Below the pieces are notes generated by a model. That model made no database searches, was not told the DNA's origin, and saw only the letters and a program-made list of their open reading frames with translations. From Clostridium sp. DL-VIII (GTDB lineage: Bacteria > Bacillota > Clostridia > Clostridiales > Clostridiaceae), in NCBI RefSeq assembly GCF_000230835.1, contig NZ_CM001240.1:1248501-1312500 (forward strand): a DNA stretch of 64,000 nt, read 5' to 3'. Position 1 is the stretch's first letter. Every line of letters starts with the position of its first letter. Below are positions 19,296-28,390 of this stretch, piece after piece. Both the position numbers and the translations under genes were made by a program.

Positions 19296-19314
19296 AAATG
19301 CAAAAATATTCATA
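19296..19314 (-). promoter_or_regulatory. ARG-box-like ArgR site
   Basis: TATGAATATTTTTGCATTT on the minus strand fits the Bacillus-type ARG box (TGAATA-AT rich-TGCA) and touches the -35 region. A second TTGAATTTTATGCATAAA-like stretch lies further upstream, near 19390. ArgR itself is not in the window. Confidence 0.45.
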
Positions 19315-19445
19315 AAAATATATTAAATATACATAATTAAATAAAAAAATAAGAAAAAATTAATATTTTATGCAAAGTATATTGGATTTTATGCATAAAA
19401 TTCAATATAGTATAAAGATATAAAACGATGCATAATTATAAAAGA

Positions 19446-19826
19446 CTAAAATATATTTTCAATGCTTGGAAGCTGTAATTTTTTTAGATGATCACTATTA
19501 TATTTAACTAAGTGTAAAGATGCGTGAGCTTCTGTTTCATCATCATGAATTAAGTACGTAGATAATTTCACAGCCTCATTTAACAAATTATCAAATTCTT
19601 GATGGCTGAGATACAAGGAAGTTAGGAGATTTTTTTCTTCAATTGAGTTTAGTAATTCAAGTGATTCAGAATATGCATCTTCAAGTTTTCCATCATTAAT
19701 TTTTAATTCTATATCTTCTGTTTGTGTTTTGATGTTATCACATAAATTTAGGATAGAATTATTTAGAAAATATACGCATATCATAGTTAAGATAAATAGA
19801 AATATTGATAATATTGCATTTCTCAT
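19446..19826 (-). CDS. DUF4363 family membrane-anchored protein
   Basis: A 126-aa protein with one N-terminal hydrophobic helix (residues 4-25), which would anchor it to the membrane, followed by a predicted helical domain rich in Glu, Leu and Asp outside the membrane. The pattern matches DUF4363, which regularly sits beside DUF421 genes in Clostridia and Bacilli. It overlaps the DUF421 gene by four bases (ATGA), so the two are translated together. Function unknown. Confidence 0.75.
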   Translation of the reverse strand: MRNAILSIFLFILTMICVYFLNNSILNLCDNIKTQTEDIELKINDGKLEDAYSESLELLNSIEEKNLLTSLYLSHQEFDNLLNEAVKLSTYLIHDDETEAHASLHLVKYNSDHLKKLQLPSIENIF

Positions 19827-20539
19827 TTTATATGCTCCCTTTCATATTCATCAAAAAGTTGATATTTAAACTTTCCTTCAGTATCATATAAGGCAATTAA
19901 TACATGTTTTATTGATGAAATATTATGCTTACCTAATAAATCAGTTATCCACTTTTCATCTTTATTAATTGAGGTTAACGAATTGTTATTTATCTTACCG
20001 TCAGAAATTAGAACTTTAGGCAATTTAGCTTTAATAGTTTTAGATGTATTATCAGAACTTGAATTGGATTTTTTTGAAGAATTATAATCTACAGGTAGTA
20101 TAGATATTTGTCCATCATTCTCTAATATTGCATATTGAATTTCATCAAGATTGAAATAATTTGCTAGACGTAACTCTTCCAATAATTCATCTATATTTAA
20201 TTGCTGTTTTTTTAAAGTTGGATAATTGATTTTTCCATTGTGAACTAGTATACATGGTTCACCGTCAACAATTTTTCTTGTAGATTGAAATTTTAAACCT
20301 ATTTGAGTTAGAATTGTCTTTAAAAATAATAAGGTTATTATAGGAATAATTCCAAGGAGTAATGGTAATCTTGTATCTTGCATTGGCAAAGATGCCAAAT
20401 CTGAAATCATAATTGTTATTACAAACTCGTAAGGTTGAAGCTCACCTATTTGTCTTTTTCCCATTAATCTCATTGTTAATACAACTAGTAAATATAAAAT
20501 AGCAGTTCTAATTGACACTACAAACATATAAAAAATCAC
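19823..20539 (-). CDS. DUF421 membrane protein (YetF/YcaP type)
   Basis: A 238-aa protein with three N-terminal transmembrane helices (about 5-22, 33-52, 60-78) carrying the family signature MRLMGKRQIGELQPYEFVIT. A cytoplasmic domain (about 85-150) with VDGEPCILVHNGKI is the DUF421 soluble fold; the C-terminal half (about 175-238) resembles DUF3290-type sequence. A Ser/Lys/Asn-rich linker lies near 150-165. First gene of a two-gene unit with DUF4363. In Bacillus, YetF-type proteins are linked to spore germinant-complex stability; the role here is not known. Confidence 0.85.
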   Translation of the reverse strand: MIFYMFVVSIRTAILYLLVVLTMRLMGKRQIGELQPYEFVITIMISDLASLPMQDTRLPLLLGIIPIITLLFLKTILTQIGLKFQSTRKIVDGEPCILVHNGKINYPTLKKQQLNIDELLEELRLANYFNLDEIQYAILENDGQISILPVDYNSSKKSNSSSDNTSKTIKAKLPKVLISDGKINNNSLTSINKDEKWITDLLGKHNISSIKHVLIALYDTEGKFKYQLFDEYEREHIK

Positions 20540-20906
20540 CTCGAAAGTAATATTTGCAAAAATAAAATTTAATATACTAAGGGCAATTTAAAAAGTAACA
20601 GAATAAAGAATTAGTTTATTTTAAATATTTATTCTACATAAGATTGTTTTAGCAAGTCAGCTATAGGTAAGCTCATTTCTTAGCTTATGAAAATATATAT
20701 GACAAATTCAGACTTGTTATTTTATTTCATATTTCTAATAAAAATACTTTTATCTTTTTTAGGAAAAATGTATATAATATAGTTGATGCTACCTATACAG
20801 GGTGCAAAAAATTAAAATAATTGAGTATTTTGAAAGAATTCATGCTTTTGGGGGCAGATGAGTTTAAAGTCTAGTGAAATATTATTAGAAGGAAAGGGTT
20901 AATTGT
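20540..20906. other. Divergent intergenic region
   Basis: Separates the minus-strand DUF421 pair from the plus-strand kinase. TATAAT at 20773-20778 is a possible -10 for the kinase, with no clear -35. A family A half-site (GACTTGTTATTTTATTTCAT, from 20713) is present. No gene is seen. Confidence 0.4.
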
Positions 20907-22565
20907 ATGAGGAGTAAGAATGGGTTTGAATTAGAAAAAGGTATTATTAAAGCTAAAAAGGGCTTAACATTTTATGAATTAATTATTGACAATTGCAAAG
21001 ATATAATTAAAGATGTTGCTATATGTAAACTTAATGGGAAATACTGTGAATTGACTGAAATAATAGAGGATGATGGAGAGGTCGAACTCATTGGCTTTAA
21101 TACTGAACTAGGAATGAAAATTTATGCTAGAACATTACAGTTTGTTTTTATAAAAGCTGCTTTAGATTTATTTCCAGAAGCAAAGATAACAATTGACCAT
21201 GCTATAAGCGATGCTATATATGGTGAAGTGCATAAAGATGTTCCTCTGAGCAAAGGAGACATTGACAAAATTAAAGTAAAAATGCAAGAAATAATAAGTA
21301 AAGACATACCTATAAAAAGTATCAGAACAACTAAAAAGGATGCTATGGACATTTTTAAAAGTTATAAGATGAAAGATAAAGTTAAACTTTTAACATACTA
21401 TGATATAAAATATGTCCATCTTTACGAACTTGATGGAAGATATGATTATTTCTATGGATGTATGGGATATTCTACTGGAGTAATAAAAAAATTTGATGTA
21501 TTTAAATATGAAACAGGGTTTATATTGCAAAGGCCTCAAGAACAAAATATGGATGAACTTGCTGAGTTTATGGAGCAAAAGGGCTTAACTAAGATTTTTA
21601 TAGAAACACAGAGATGGTTAAATATATTGGGGTTAGAGGATGTTGGAACATTAAATGAAAGAATAGTTAATAATGAATTAAAAAATATAATCATGGTTGC
21701 AGAAGGGCTTCATGAAAAGAAAATTGCCAATATTGCTGATGAAATTCTAGATAGAAAAGATATTAAAATTATTCTAATTGCAGGTCCATCTTCTTCAGGA
21801 AAAACTACTTTTGCAAATAGGCTGAGTATACAATTAAGAGTAAATGGATTAATCCCTATACCATTATCGTTAGATAATTACTTTGTGAATCGCATAAATA
21901 CACCTAAAGACGAAAATGGTGATTATGATTATGAGTCGATTAATGCCTTAGATTTAGAATTGTTAAATAAAGATTTAGAAAAATTAATGATTGGAGAAGA
22001 AGTCGAACTTCCGATTTATAATTTTAAAACAGGTGAAAAGGAATGGAAGGATTATAAGGTTAAATTACCTAGAAATGGGGTGTTAGTAATTGAAGGAATT
22101 CATGGACTAAATCCAAGTTTAATCTCAAACAATTTAAATAGTAATGTTTTTAAAATTTATATTTCAGCATTAACGCAGCTAAATATAGATAATCATAATA
22201 GAATTTCTACAACTGATGTAAGAAAAGTAAGAAGAATAGTGAGGGATTCATTATCTAGGGGATATAAGGCAGAAGATACTTTAAAAATGTGGCCTTCCAT
22301 TAAAAAAGGAGAGAAAAAGAATATATTTGTTTATCAGGAAGAAGCTGATGTGGCGTTTAATTCTACACTAGTTTATGAACTTGGAGTATTAAAGCCATAT
22401 GCATTACAGGAGTTAGATAAAATAACGGAAGAAAGTTCAGTTTATTCAGAAGCTCTAAGATTAAAATCTTTTTTAGGTTTTTTTACAGAAATAGAAATAG
22501 CTGAAGTGCCTAAGAATTCATTATTAAGAGAATTCATTGGAGGATCTATTTTTTATGAGTATTAA
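20907..22565 (+). CDS. Uridine kinase-like nucleoside kinase with TGS/ThrRS-like N-terminus
   Basis: A 552-aa fusion found in Clostridia. Residues 1-60 resemble a TGS domain and about 60-230 a threonyl-tRNA-synthetase second-additional-domain fold with the HAISDAIYGEVHKD histidine region. The C-terminal half is a P-loop kinase of the phosphoribulokinase/uridine kinase family: Walker A AGPSSSGKTTFANRLS (about 290-305) and LSLDNYFVNR. Phosphorylation of uridine/cytidine is likely, but the physiological substrate and the role of the tRNA-synthetase-like part are unknown. ATG follows GGAAAGGG. Monocistronic, with a terminator at 22626. Confidence 0.85.
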   Translation: MRSKNGFELEKGIIKAKKGLTFYELIIDNCKDIIKDVAICKLNGKYCELTEIIEDDGEVELIGFNTELGMKIYARTLQFVFIKAALDLFPEAKITIDHAISDAIYGEVHKDVPLSKGDIDKIKVKMQEIISKDIPIKSIRTTKKDAMDIFKSYKMKDKVKLLTYYDIKYVHLYELDGRYDYFYGCMGYSTGVIKKFDVFKYETGFILQRPQEQNMDELAEFMEQKGLTKIFIETQRWLNILGLEDVGTLNERIVNNELKNIIMVAEGLHEKKIANIADEILDRKDIKIILIAGPSSSGKTTFANRLSIQLRVNGLIPIPLSLDNYFVNRINTPKDENGDYDYESINALDLELLNKDLEKLMIGEEVELPIYNFKTGEKEWKDYKVKLPRNGVLVIEGIHGLNPSLISNNLNSNVFKIYISALTQLNIDNHNRISTTDVRKVRRIVRDSLSRGYKAEDTLKMWPSIKKGEKKNIFVYQEEADVAFNSTLVYELGVLKPYALQELDKITEESSVYSEALRLKSFLGFFTEIEIAEVPKNSLLREFIGGSIFYEY

Positions 22566-22625
22566 TTTATCACAATGTATAAGCCATAATGATTGGTGAA
22601 AGTTTAAATAGCGAAAAGAAATGTT

Positions 22626-22676
22626 AGCAAGAAATAATGGAAATGATAGCCATGATTTCTTGCTTTATTTTTTATT
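22626..22676 (+). terminator. Rho-independent terminator after the kinase gene
   Basis: AGCAAGAAAT (22626-22635) pairs with ATTTCTTGCT (22655-22664), with an inner ATGG/CCAT pairing, followed by TTATTTTTTATT. Confidence 0.85.
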
Positions 22677-22897
22677 GATAAAAATAATTTTTTAATTGTT
22701 CTATTTTTCATTTTTATTACTTATTGAGGATACTTTGAATAACTATATAGTGTTTACAGTCATATTCAGCATATGCTACACTATTATTATATATACTTGT
22801 TTTTATTTGGATATTAGTATAAATTATAGAATATAAGTAATTAAAAGCTTATTTATTGTTATTTTGAACTTTTTAGTATTAAAATGGAGGAGGGCCT
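22677..22897 (+). promoter_or_regulatory. Upstream region of the carbohydrate locus
   Basis: AT-rich gap of about 220 bases. TTTACA near 22755 and TACACT some 18 bases later form a weak candidate promoter. No operator dyad was recognised. Confidence 0.3.
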
Positions 22898-24532
22898 ATG
22901 AAAAATCTATTTGTAAAGGTTTGCGGAGGGGTAATGACTTTAATTTTAATTTCTGTGGTCTTTACAACATGCGGTACAATTGGAAAGAAAACGGGTAATG
23001 TGATTAAAAATAACTGTGACGAAGAAGGGTGGAAGTCAGATACTACACCAATAACATTTGATTGGTACATTGATTTTTCATGGTTTCAAACTAAATGGGG
23101 CACTAATCCTGTTTCGAAATATGTTACTGATAAAACAGGTGTTAGCTTAAATTTAATAACTCCAAGCGGTGATGAGGCAGAAAAACTAAATTCTATGATT
23201 GAAACAGGTAAATTGCCGGATTTTATTACACTAAGTTCCCAAGATGATGGATATAAAAGAGTTATAGAAAACGGTTTAGCACTACCTCTTGACAAATTAT
23301 CAGAACAATACGATGCATACTTTATTAAAGTGGCAGATAAACAAAAATTGGACTGGTATAGGCAAAGTGATGGACATGTTTATTGCTATCCAAATTTTTC
23401 TAGTCCAGTGACTGATTTTAATAATTATAAAGAAGAAAAACCATCAAATCAAACATTTTTAGTAAGGAAAGATATTTATGAAGCTTTAGGAAAACCGGAT
23501 ATGAGTACACCAGAGGCATTTTTGAGTGCGCTTGAAAGAGCAAAAAAGCAATTTCCAATCGTTGATGGTAAAGAATTAATACCATTAGGATTTCATGAGT
23601 TTAATGACGACGGAAATCTTTCGTTAGATAGCATTTTACCAAATTTTTTAGCAGTTCCACGAGAAGAAAATGGTAAAGTATATAATAAAATTACAGATAA
23701 AGACTACATAAGATGGTTAAAAACATTACGAACAGCTAATGAGAAAGGATTGCTTTCAAAGGAAATATTTGTAGATAAAAGAGCTCAGATAGAAGAAAAT
23801 ATTACAGAAGGAAGATATTTTGCAATGCTTTATCAAAGTTCTGATATGTCTGCTCAGCAACTAGAATTATATTCTAAGGATAAAAATAAAATATATATGG
23901 CAATTGATGGACCTTCAAACTCTAAAGGTGACACACCTAAACTCGCAGGAGACAGTATTTCGGGATGGACAGTTACTCTGATTTCAAAAACATGCAAAGA
24001 CCCAAAACGAGCTATAAGCTTTTTAAGTTATTTAATTAGTGAAGAGGGCAATAAAGATTTATATTTAGGAATAAAAGGTTTTACCTGGGATGAAATTGAT
24101 GGAAAAGAACAGTTTAAACCTGAAGTTGTAGATTTACTAAATAAGGATAGAATAGCTTTTGATAACAAATATGGTGCGGCAAGTACTTATTGGATGCTGG
24201 AAGACGGGGATTTGGTACAGAAATGGACACCACCTAGTGAAGAAGCGATAAAGATGATAAGTGATTGGTCAAAGGGAAAGACATATAATTATTCTTTATT
24301 TGATAACATTTATCCATATGGAGATAGCGAGGAAGGCGTAGCGTTCTCTAGAATAAATATAAGGTGGGGAAGCACTTTGAAAAATTTACTTATAGCTAAG
24401 AATGAGGATGAATTTGATAGAATATTAAATGAATTTATTGCATATAGAAAAGAACAGGGTTGGGATAAGATACAAAAATATATTCAGCAAAAATATGAAG
24501 AAAATAAGAAAAAGCTAAATGTAGTTAAATGA
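22898..24532 (+). CDS. Extracellular solute-binding lipoprotein, LplA-like
   Basis: A 544-aa family 1 binding protein. A signal peptide (1-24) ends at FTTC, with Cys25 as the likely lipid anchor; Thr at -1 is unusual for a lipobox. The mature part shows ITFDWYIDFSWFQTKWG and KLPDFITL, typical of long LplA/YtcQ-type oligosaccharide binders. AGGAGGG precedes the ATG. It lies 21 bases before a sensor kinase and response regulator with no permease genes directly beside it, so it could act as a ligand-presenting partner of the sensor or share the permeases at 30046-31814. Confidence 0.85.
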   Translation: MKNLFVKVCGGVMTLILISVVFTTCGTIGKKTGNVIKNNCDEEGWKSDTTPITFDWYIDFSWFQTKWGTNPVSKYVTDKTGVSLNLITPSGDEAEKLNSMIETGKLPDFITLSSQDDGYKRVIENGLALPLDKLSEQYDAYFIKVADKQKLDWYRQSDGHVYCYPNFSSPVTDFNNYKEEKPSNQTFLVRKDIYEALGKPDMSTPEAFLSALERAKKQFPIVDGKELIPLGFHEFNDDGNLSLDSILPNFLAVPREENGKVYNKITDKDYIRWLKTLRTANEKGLLSKEIFVDKRAQIEENITEGRYFAMLYQSSDMSAQQLELYSKDKNKIYMAIDGPSNSKGDTPKLAGDSISGWTVTLISKTCKDPKRAISFLSYLISEEGNKDLYLGIKGFTWDEIDGKEQFKPEVVDLLNKDRIAFDNKYGAASTYWMLEDGDLVQKWTPPSEEAIKMISDWSKGKTYNYSLFDNIYPYGDSEEGVAFSRINIRWGSTLKNLLIAKNEDEFDRILNEFIAYRKEQGWDKIQKYIQQKYEENKKKLNVVK

Positions 24533-24553
24533 ATGAAAATAGGAGCTGCTTAA

Positions 24554-26395
24554 ATGAAAAATAATATTGTAATTTTGTGGGGGAAAATTAAGCAAGTACT
24601 AAATAATGAAAGTTTAATAAAAAAATTAATAACTACGTATATATTCATTATCGGTATTCCGATACTAATATTTTGCATATATATATTTCATTCACTTTCA
24701 GATAATGCGAAGCATAATGCAATAAGTAGAGCTAATTATGATCTTAGTACTGAATATGATAGCGTTGAAAAGAATGTGTACATAATGCGAAATATAATTA
24801 ACGCTATAGAATCCGATAATAAAGTAATGGGATATTTACAAGGTAATAATAATAAAGAAGCAAAGGAACTAATTGATTTTAGAGAAACAACTTATAAACA
24901 GCTAATTAATCTGCAAAATAATAATCCAACAATTAAGCAAATAAACATATTTACTAGCAATTCAGAAGTTAATGAGATTTGGCCTACGTTTTATAAAATA
25001 GATAGAATCATCGATAATGAATGGTATAAAAAAGTTATTGAAAAAAATGGTGGGGAATATTGGAATGTTAGTCACTATGACAATGATATTGTAGTTAAAT
25101 CAACCTTAAATGATGAATCAAAAGATATAGTAGTCTCACTTAATAAGAAAATTAATTATCCGAGTGATAAATATTTAGGCATAAGTAGAGTTACTATGCG
25201 ATCTAAAGACTTCTTTCCCAAAATGTATGAAGATGATGATTTGAAAAGTGGACAAATATTGTTAGTAAATAAGGAAAACATGGACATAGAAACAGATGAA
25301 AATAGTGCACTACTTAGAAGTTTTAATTTTGATAAAAAAAATTTTCAAGAATTTATTAAAGATAAGTTAGAATATGAAAAAGGAGAAGTGAATTATAATC
25401 AAGGGAATGAAGGCTATATCATATTATACAAAGAGTCGCCGATTCCAAACAATTATTTGGTAAATGTTATACCATTAAATAGTATTTCACAGGAAATCAA
25501 AAACTCTAGACACGTGGTTATTTGGGGCTCTGTTTTTTTACTGCTACTTTTATCTGTAGTTGTATATTATGCAACTAAAACTATTCTAAAAAGATTATAT
25601 AAGATAATTGCTGCAGTTAAGCAAGTCAGAACTGGAGATTTAATGCCGAGTATAGAGGTATATGGTAATGATGAAGTAGGAGTACTTGCTCATAACTTTA
25701 GGCAGATGATGAAAACTATAGATACACTGATTAAGGATAGTATAGATAAAGAAATAATAACCAAGGAAGCAGAGTTGAAAGCATTAAAAACTCAAATAGA
25801 TTCACATTTTTTATATAATACTCTTGAAAATATTAGGATGATGGCACTTGTTGAAGAGAATTATATGGTATCGGATTGTTTGGCATCTTTAGGTGATATG
25901 ATGAGGTATAACATGAAATGGAACAATGAGTTTGTTCCACTAAGTGAAGAAATAAGCCATATTAAGAATTATATATCATTAATGACTCTTAGATATGATT
26001 TTGAAATAATTTTAAAGATTGATATTGATTCTGAATTTCTTGATAGAGAAATATTAAAATTAACTATTCAGCCTTTAGTAGAAAATGCAGTGAAGCATGG
26101 TCTTTCAGAGAAATTAATGAGTGAAAATGGTATAGTTTCTATATCTCTTGATATTGATGAAACATATCTGTATTTAAATGTGAAGGATAATGGAAAAGGA
26201 ATGGATATAAGTAAAGTGAATGAACTGCAAAGCCACATAAATGGAAAGACAGATAAAAGATATGGCCTTGGTCTTAAAAATGTTAGCGACAGAATAAAAC
26301 TTTTCTATGGAAAACAATATGGTATTATGATTGAATCTAAAGAAAGGTGTTATACTCAAATAACACTTAAGCTGCCTAATGGATTAGACAATTAG
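24554..26395 (+). CDS. Sensor histidine kinase, YesM type
   Basis: A 613-aa membrane kinase of the LytS/YesM group. TM1 is about residues 24-47, then an extracellular, Cache-like domain to about 323, TM2 about 324-342 and HAMP to about 395. The His-kinase motif QIDSHFLYNTLENIRMM carries the phosphoacceptor His near 419. An HATPase domain follows, with N box QPLVENAVKHGL and G boxes DNGKGM and YGLGLKNV. Its partner is the regulator 46 bases downstream. By family habit it senses an extracellular sugar and activates an adjacent ABC transporter. Confidence 0.92.
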   Translation: MKNNIVILWGKIKQVLNNESLIKKLITTYIFIIGIPILIFCIYIFHSLSDNAKHNAISRANYDLSTEYDSVEKNVYIMRNIINAIESDNKVMGYLQGNNNKEAKELIDFRETTYKQLINLQNNNPTIKQINIFTSNSEVNEIWPTFYKIDRIIDNEWYKKVIEKNGGEYWNVSHYDNDIVVKSTLNDESKDIVVSLNKKINYPSDKYLGISRVTMRSKDFFPKMYEDDDLKSGQILLVNKENMDIETDENSALLRSFNFDKKNFQEFIKDKLEYEKGEVNYNQGNEGYIILYKESPIPNNYLVNVIPLNSISQEIKNSRHVVIWGSVFLLLLLSVVVYYATKTILKRLYKIIAAVKQVRTGDLMPSIEVYGNDEVGVLAHNFRQMMKTIDTLIKDSIDKEIITKEAELKALKTQIDSHFLYNTLENIRMMALVEENYMVSDCLASLGDMMRYNMKWNNEFVPLSEEISHIKNYISLMTLRYDFEIILKIDIDSEFLDREILKLTIQPLVENAVKHGLSEKLMSENGIVSISLDIDETYLYLNVKDNGKGMDISKVNELQSHINGKTDKRYGLGLKNVSDRIKLFYGKQYGIMIESKERCYTQITLKLPNGLDN

Positions 26396-26441
26396 TGAAA
26401 AATTAAATTAATAAAATAAGAACTTTTAAGGGGGGAGAAAT

Positions 26442-28043
26442 TTGTATTCAGTAATGATTGTAGATGATGAACCAATTATTAGAATGGGGCTAAAGAAAAT
26501 AATTAATTGGGAAGAATACGGTTTTAATATAGTCTGCGAAGCCCGTAATGGGGAAGAAGCGCTTGAATTACTTAAGGAGCATAGTATAGATTTCATTGTA
26601 TCAGATATTAAGATGCACAAAATGACTGGAATTGAGCTACTAAGGGCAATTAGGAAAAAGGAATTAGATACGTTAGTTCTATTATTAAGTGGATATGATG
26701 AATTTTCATATGCGCAGGAGGGCATAAGACTAGGAGCCTTTGATTACATACTAAAGCCGTTAGATTCTCAAAAACTAAAAAACATATTAATAAGTGCTTA
26801 CAATAAACTAACTACGAAAGAAAAAAAAGATTATGAATACAATGTAAATAAAGTTATATCTGGTGAGAAGATACTGTATGACTTATTAAGAGGAAAAAAT
26901 CTAATGATGATGGATGAATATATTTCCAAGTATAATCTTCCTCTTATTAAAGGTAAAGTTCAAGTGGCGATTATTGAAATCAATGAAATTGTTATTAGTA
27001 GTCAGGATTTAACTGAAAATGGTGAATGGAACCATTTGAATAACAAGGTTAATGATTTAATAGAAAAAGAATTAAATGATAGTGTTATAAAATATTTCTC
27101 TGTATTAGAAGGGGACTTTGGAAAAAAAGTTATCATTGTACAAGCTAGCGATGATAGTGAAATATCGGATTTTGATCAAAGTTTTCGTACAGTACTAAAA
27201 AGAATACTTGCAAATGGCAGCGAAGGCTTGCAAACAAAATTAAATATTGGGGTTGGAAAAGCCTATAATCAAGTATATAGTATTTACAAAAGTTATTTGA
27301 ATGCTAAAGAAGCACTAAAATACAAATATGTGTTAGGCACAAATAAGTTAATTCATGTAAACGAATTGACAGAGCTTAGGCAGAAGAATTTTGTTTATCC
27401 GATTGAGAAAGAAAAAGAATTAATAAATTCAATACTTATAGGTAAAGATGATTCAGTAATTATGCTTAAAGATCTAGTAAAAGAAATAGCGAATATATTG
27501 AATTTTAATATCTTTAGTATTAATATTGCGTTAACAGAGTTAATATATAATATTTACAATAATGTGCTCAAAAAATATAGTTTTTTACAAGCAGTATATG
27601 ATTTAAGCCAAATAATTAAGATTGGTTTTGTAGGAGTTGAAACTCTTGACAATATTGAGGAACAACTTATTGGAAATATAGAGAAGCTTATAAATATTAT
27701 AAAGGAATACAATCTAAATAAGAGTGATAATATTGTTCAAAAAGCTTGTGAATATGTGCTTAACCATATAGATGAGGATATTACATTAATGTCTATAGCT
27801 AATAGTTTAAATATAAGCAAGAACTATTTATGTTCAATATTTAAGCAGAAAACAGGGGAAAACTTTTTAGAATATGCAACAAAAGCAAAGATGGAAAGAG
27901 CAAAACTATTATTAAAGAGGTATGACTATAAAGTTTATGAAGTTAGTGATATGCTTGGCTATAAGGAGAAAGCGTATTTTAGTAAATTATTTAAAAAGTT
28001 TACTGGCTTTACTCCAGCCGAATATAAAAAAAGCAATATTTAA
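26442..28043 (+). CDS. Response regulator with AraC-type DNA-binding domain, YesN type
   Basis: A 533-aa regulator. The receiver domain is residues 1-120: VDDEP, phosphoacceptor Asp in FIVSDIKMHKMTG, KPLD. A long middle segment (about 130-420) is followed by two AraC HTH units at the C-terminus (about 430-530), LMSIANSLNISKNYLCSIFK and YFSKLFKKFTGFTPAEYKK. The start is TTG at 26442 after GGGGGGAG with 6-base spacing. It ends with a strong terminator, so the binding protein, kinase and regulator form one unit. Likely target: the transporter operon starting at 28391. Confidence 0.92.
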   Translation: MYSVMIVDDEPIIRMGLKKIINWEEYGFNIVCEARNGEEALELLKEHSIDFIVSDIKMHKMTGIELLRAIRKKELDTLVLLLSGYDEFSYAQEGIRLGAFDYILKPLDSQKLKNILISAYNKLTTKEKKDYEYNVNKVISGEKILYDLLRGKNLMMMDEYISKYNLPLIKGKVQVAIIEINEIVISSQDLTENGEWNHLNNKVNDLIEKELNDSVIKYFSVLEGDFGKKVIIVQASDDSEISDFDQSFRTVLKRILANGSEGLQTKLNIGVGKAYNQVYSIYKSYLNAKEALKYKYVLGTNKLIHVNELTELRQKNFVYPIEKEKELINSILIGKDDSVIMLKDLVKEIANILNFNIFSINIALTELIYNIYNNVLKKYSFLQAVYDLSQIIKIGFVGVETLDNIEEQLIGNIEKLINIIKEYNLNKSDNIVQKACEYVLNHIDEDITLMSIANSLNISKNYLCSIFKQKTGENFLEYATKAKMERAKLLLKRYDYKVYEVSDMLGYKEKAYFSKLFKKFTGFTPAEYKKSNI

Positions 28044-28052
28044 AAACTAAAG

Positions 28053-28079
28053 GAGATTCTGCAAAGAGTCTCTTTTTTT
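28053..28079 (+). terminator. Rho-independent terminator after the yesN-type gene
   Basis: GAGATTCT (28053-28060), loop GCAA, AGAGTCTC (28065-28072), then seven T. One G-U pair in an 8-bp stem. Confidence 0.85.
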
Positions 28080-28218
28080 GTGTAAATGTTTAAATTGAGT
28101 AATTTTTTAATACTATATCGTAATTTTATACCATTCTAGTAAACGTTTTTTTTATGTATCATAAAGATGTAATAAGGATTGAGGAGGAAAAAGCTTAAAT
28201 AAATTTAAATTTATCAAC

Positions 28219-28302
28219 TTTCGAAACTGGTTTTGAAATACTGCATTATAAAAAATATTAATAAATATTTTTTTATAAATTATCGAAAGGGGTTTCTGGA
28301 AA
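28219..28302. promoter_or_regulatory. Two LacI-type operator candidates upstream of the ABC operon
   Basis: TTTCGAAACTGGTTTTGAAA (28219-28238) is an imperfect dyad of the LacI/GalR style. TCGAAAGGGGTTTC at 28283-28296 repeats its TCGAAA-N4-TTT core 64 bases downstream. The 347-bp gap holds no gene. The LacI-family protein at 39158 is the natural candidate to bind here. Confidence 0.45.
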
Positions 28303-28390
28303 TGAGTTTTTAAAAAATTTCAAAAACTGAGCTAATTTTTTTAGGACATATATTTTAATAGAAATTAATTATAAGGGAGAAATTGTAATT

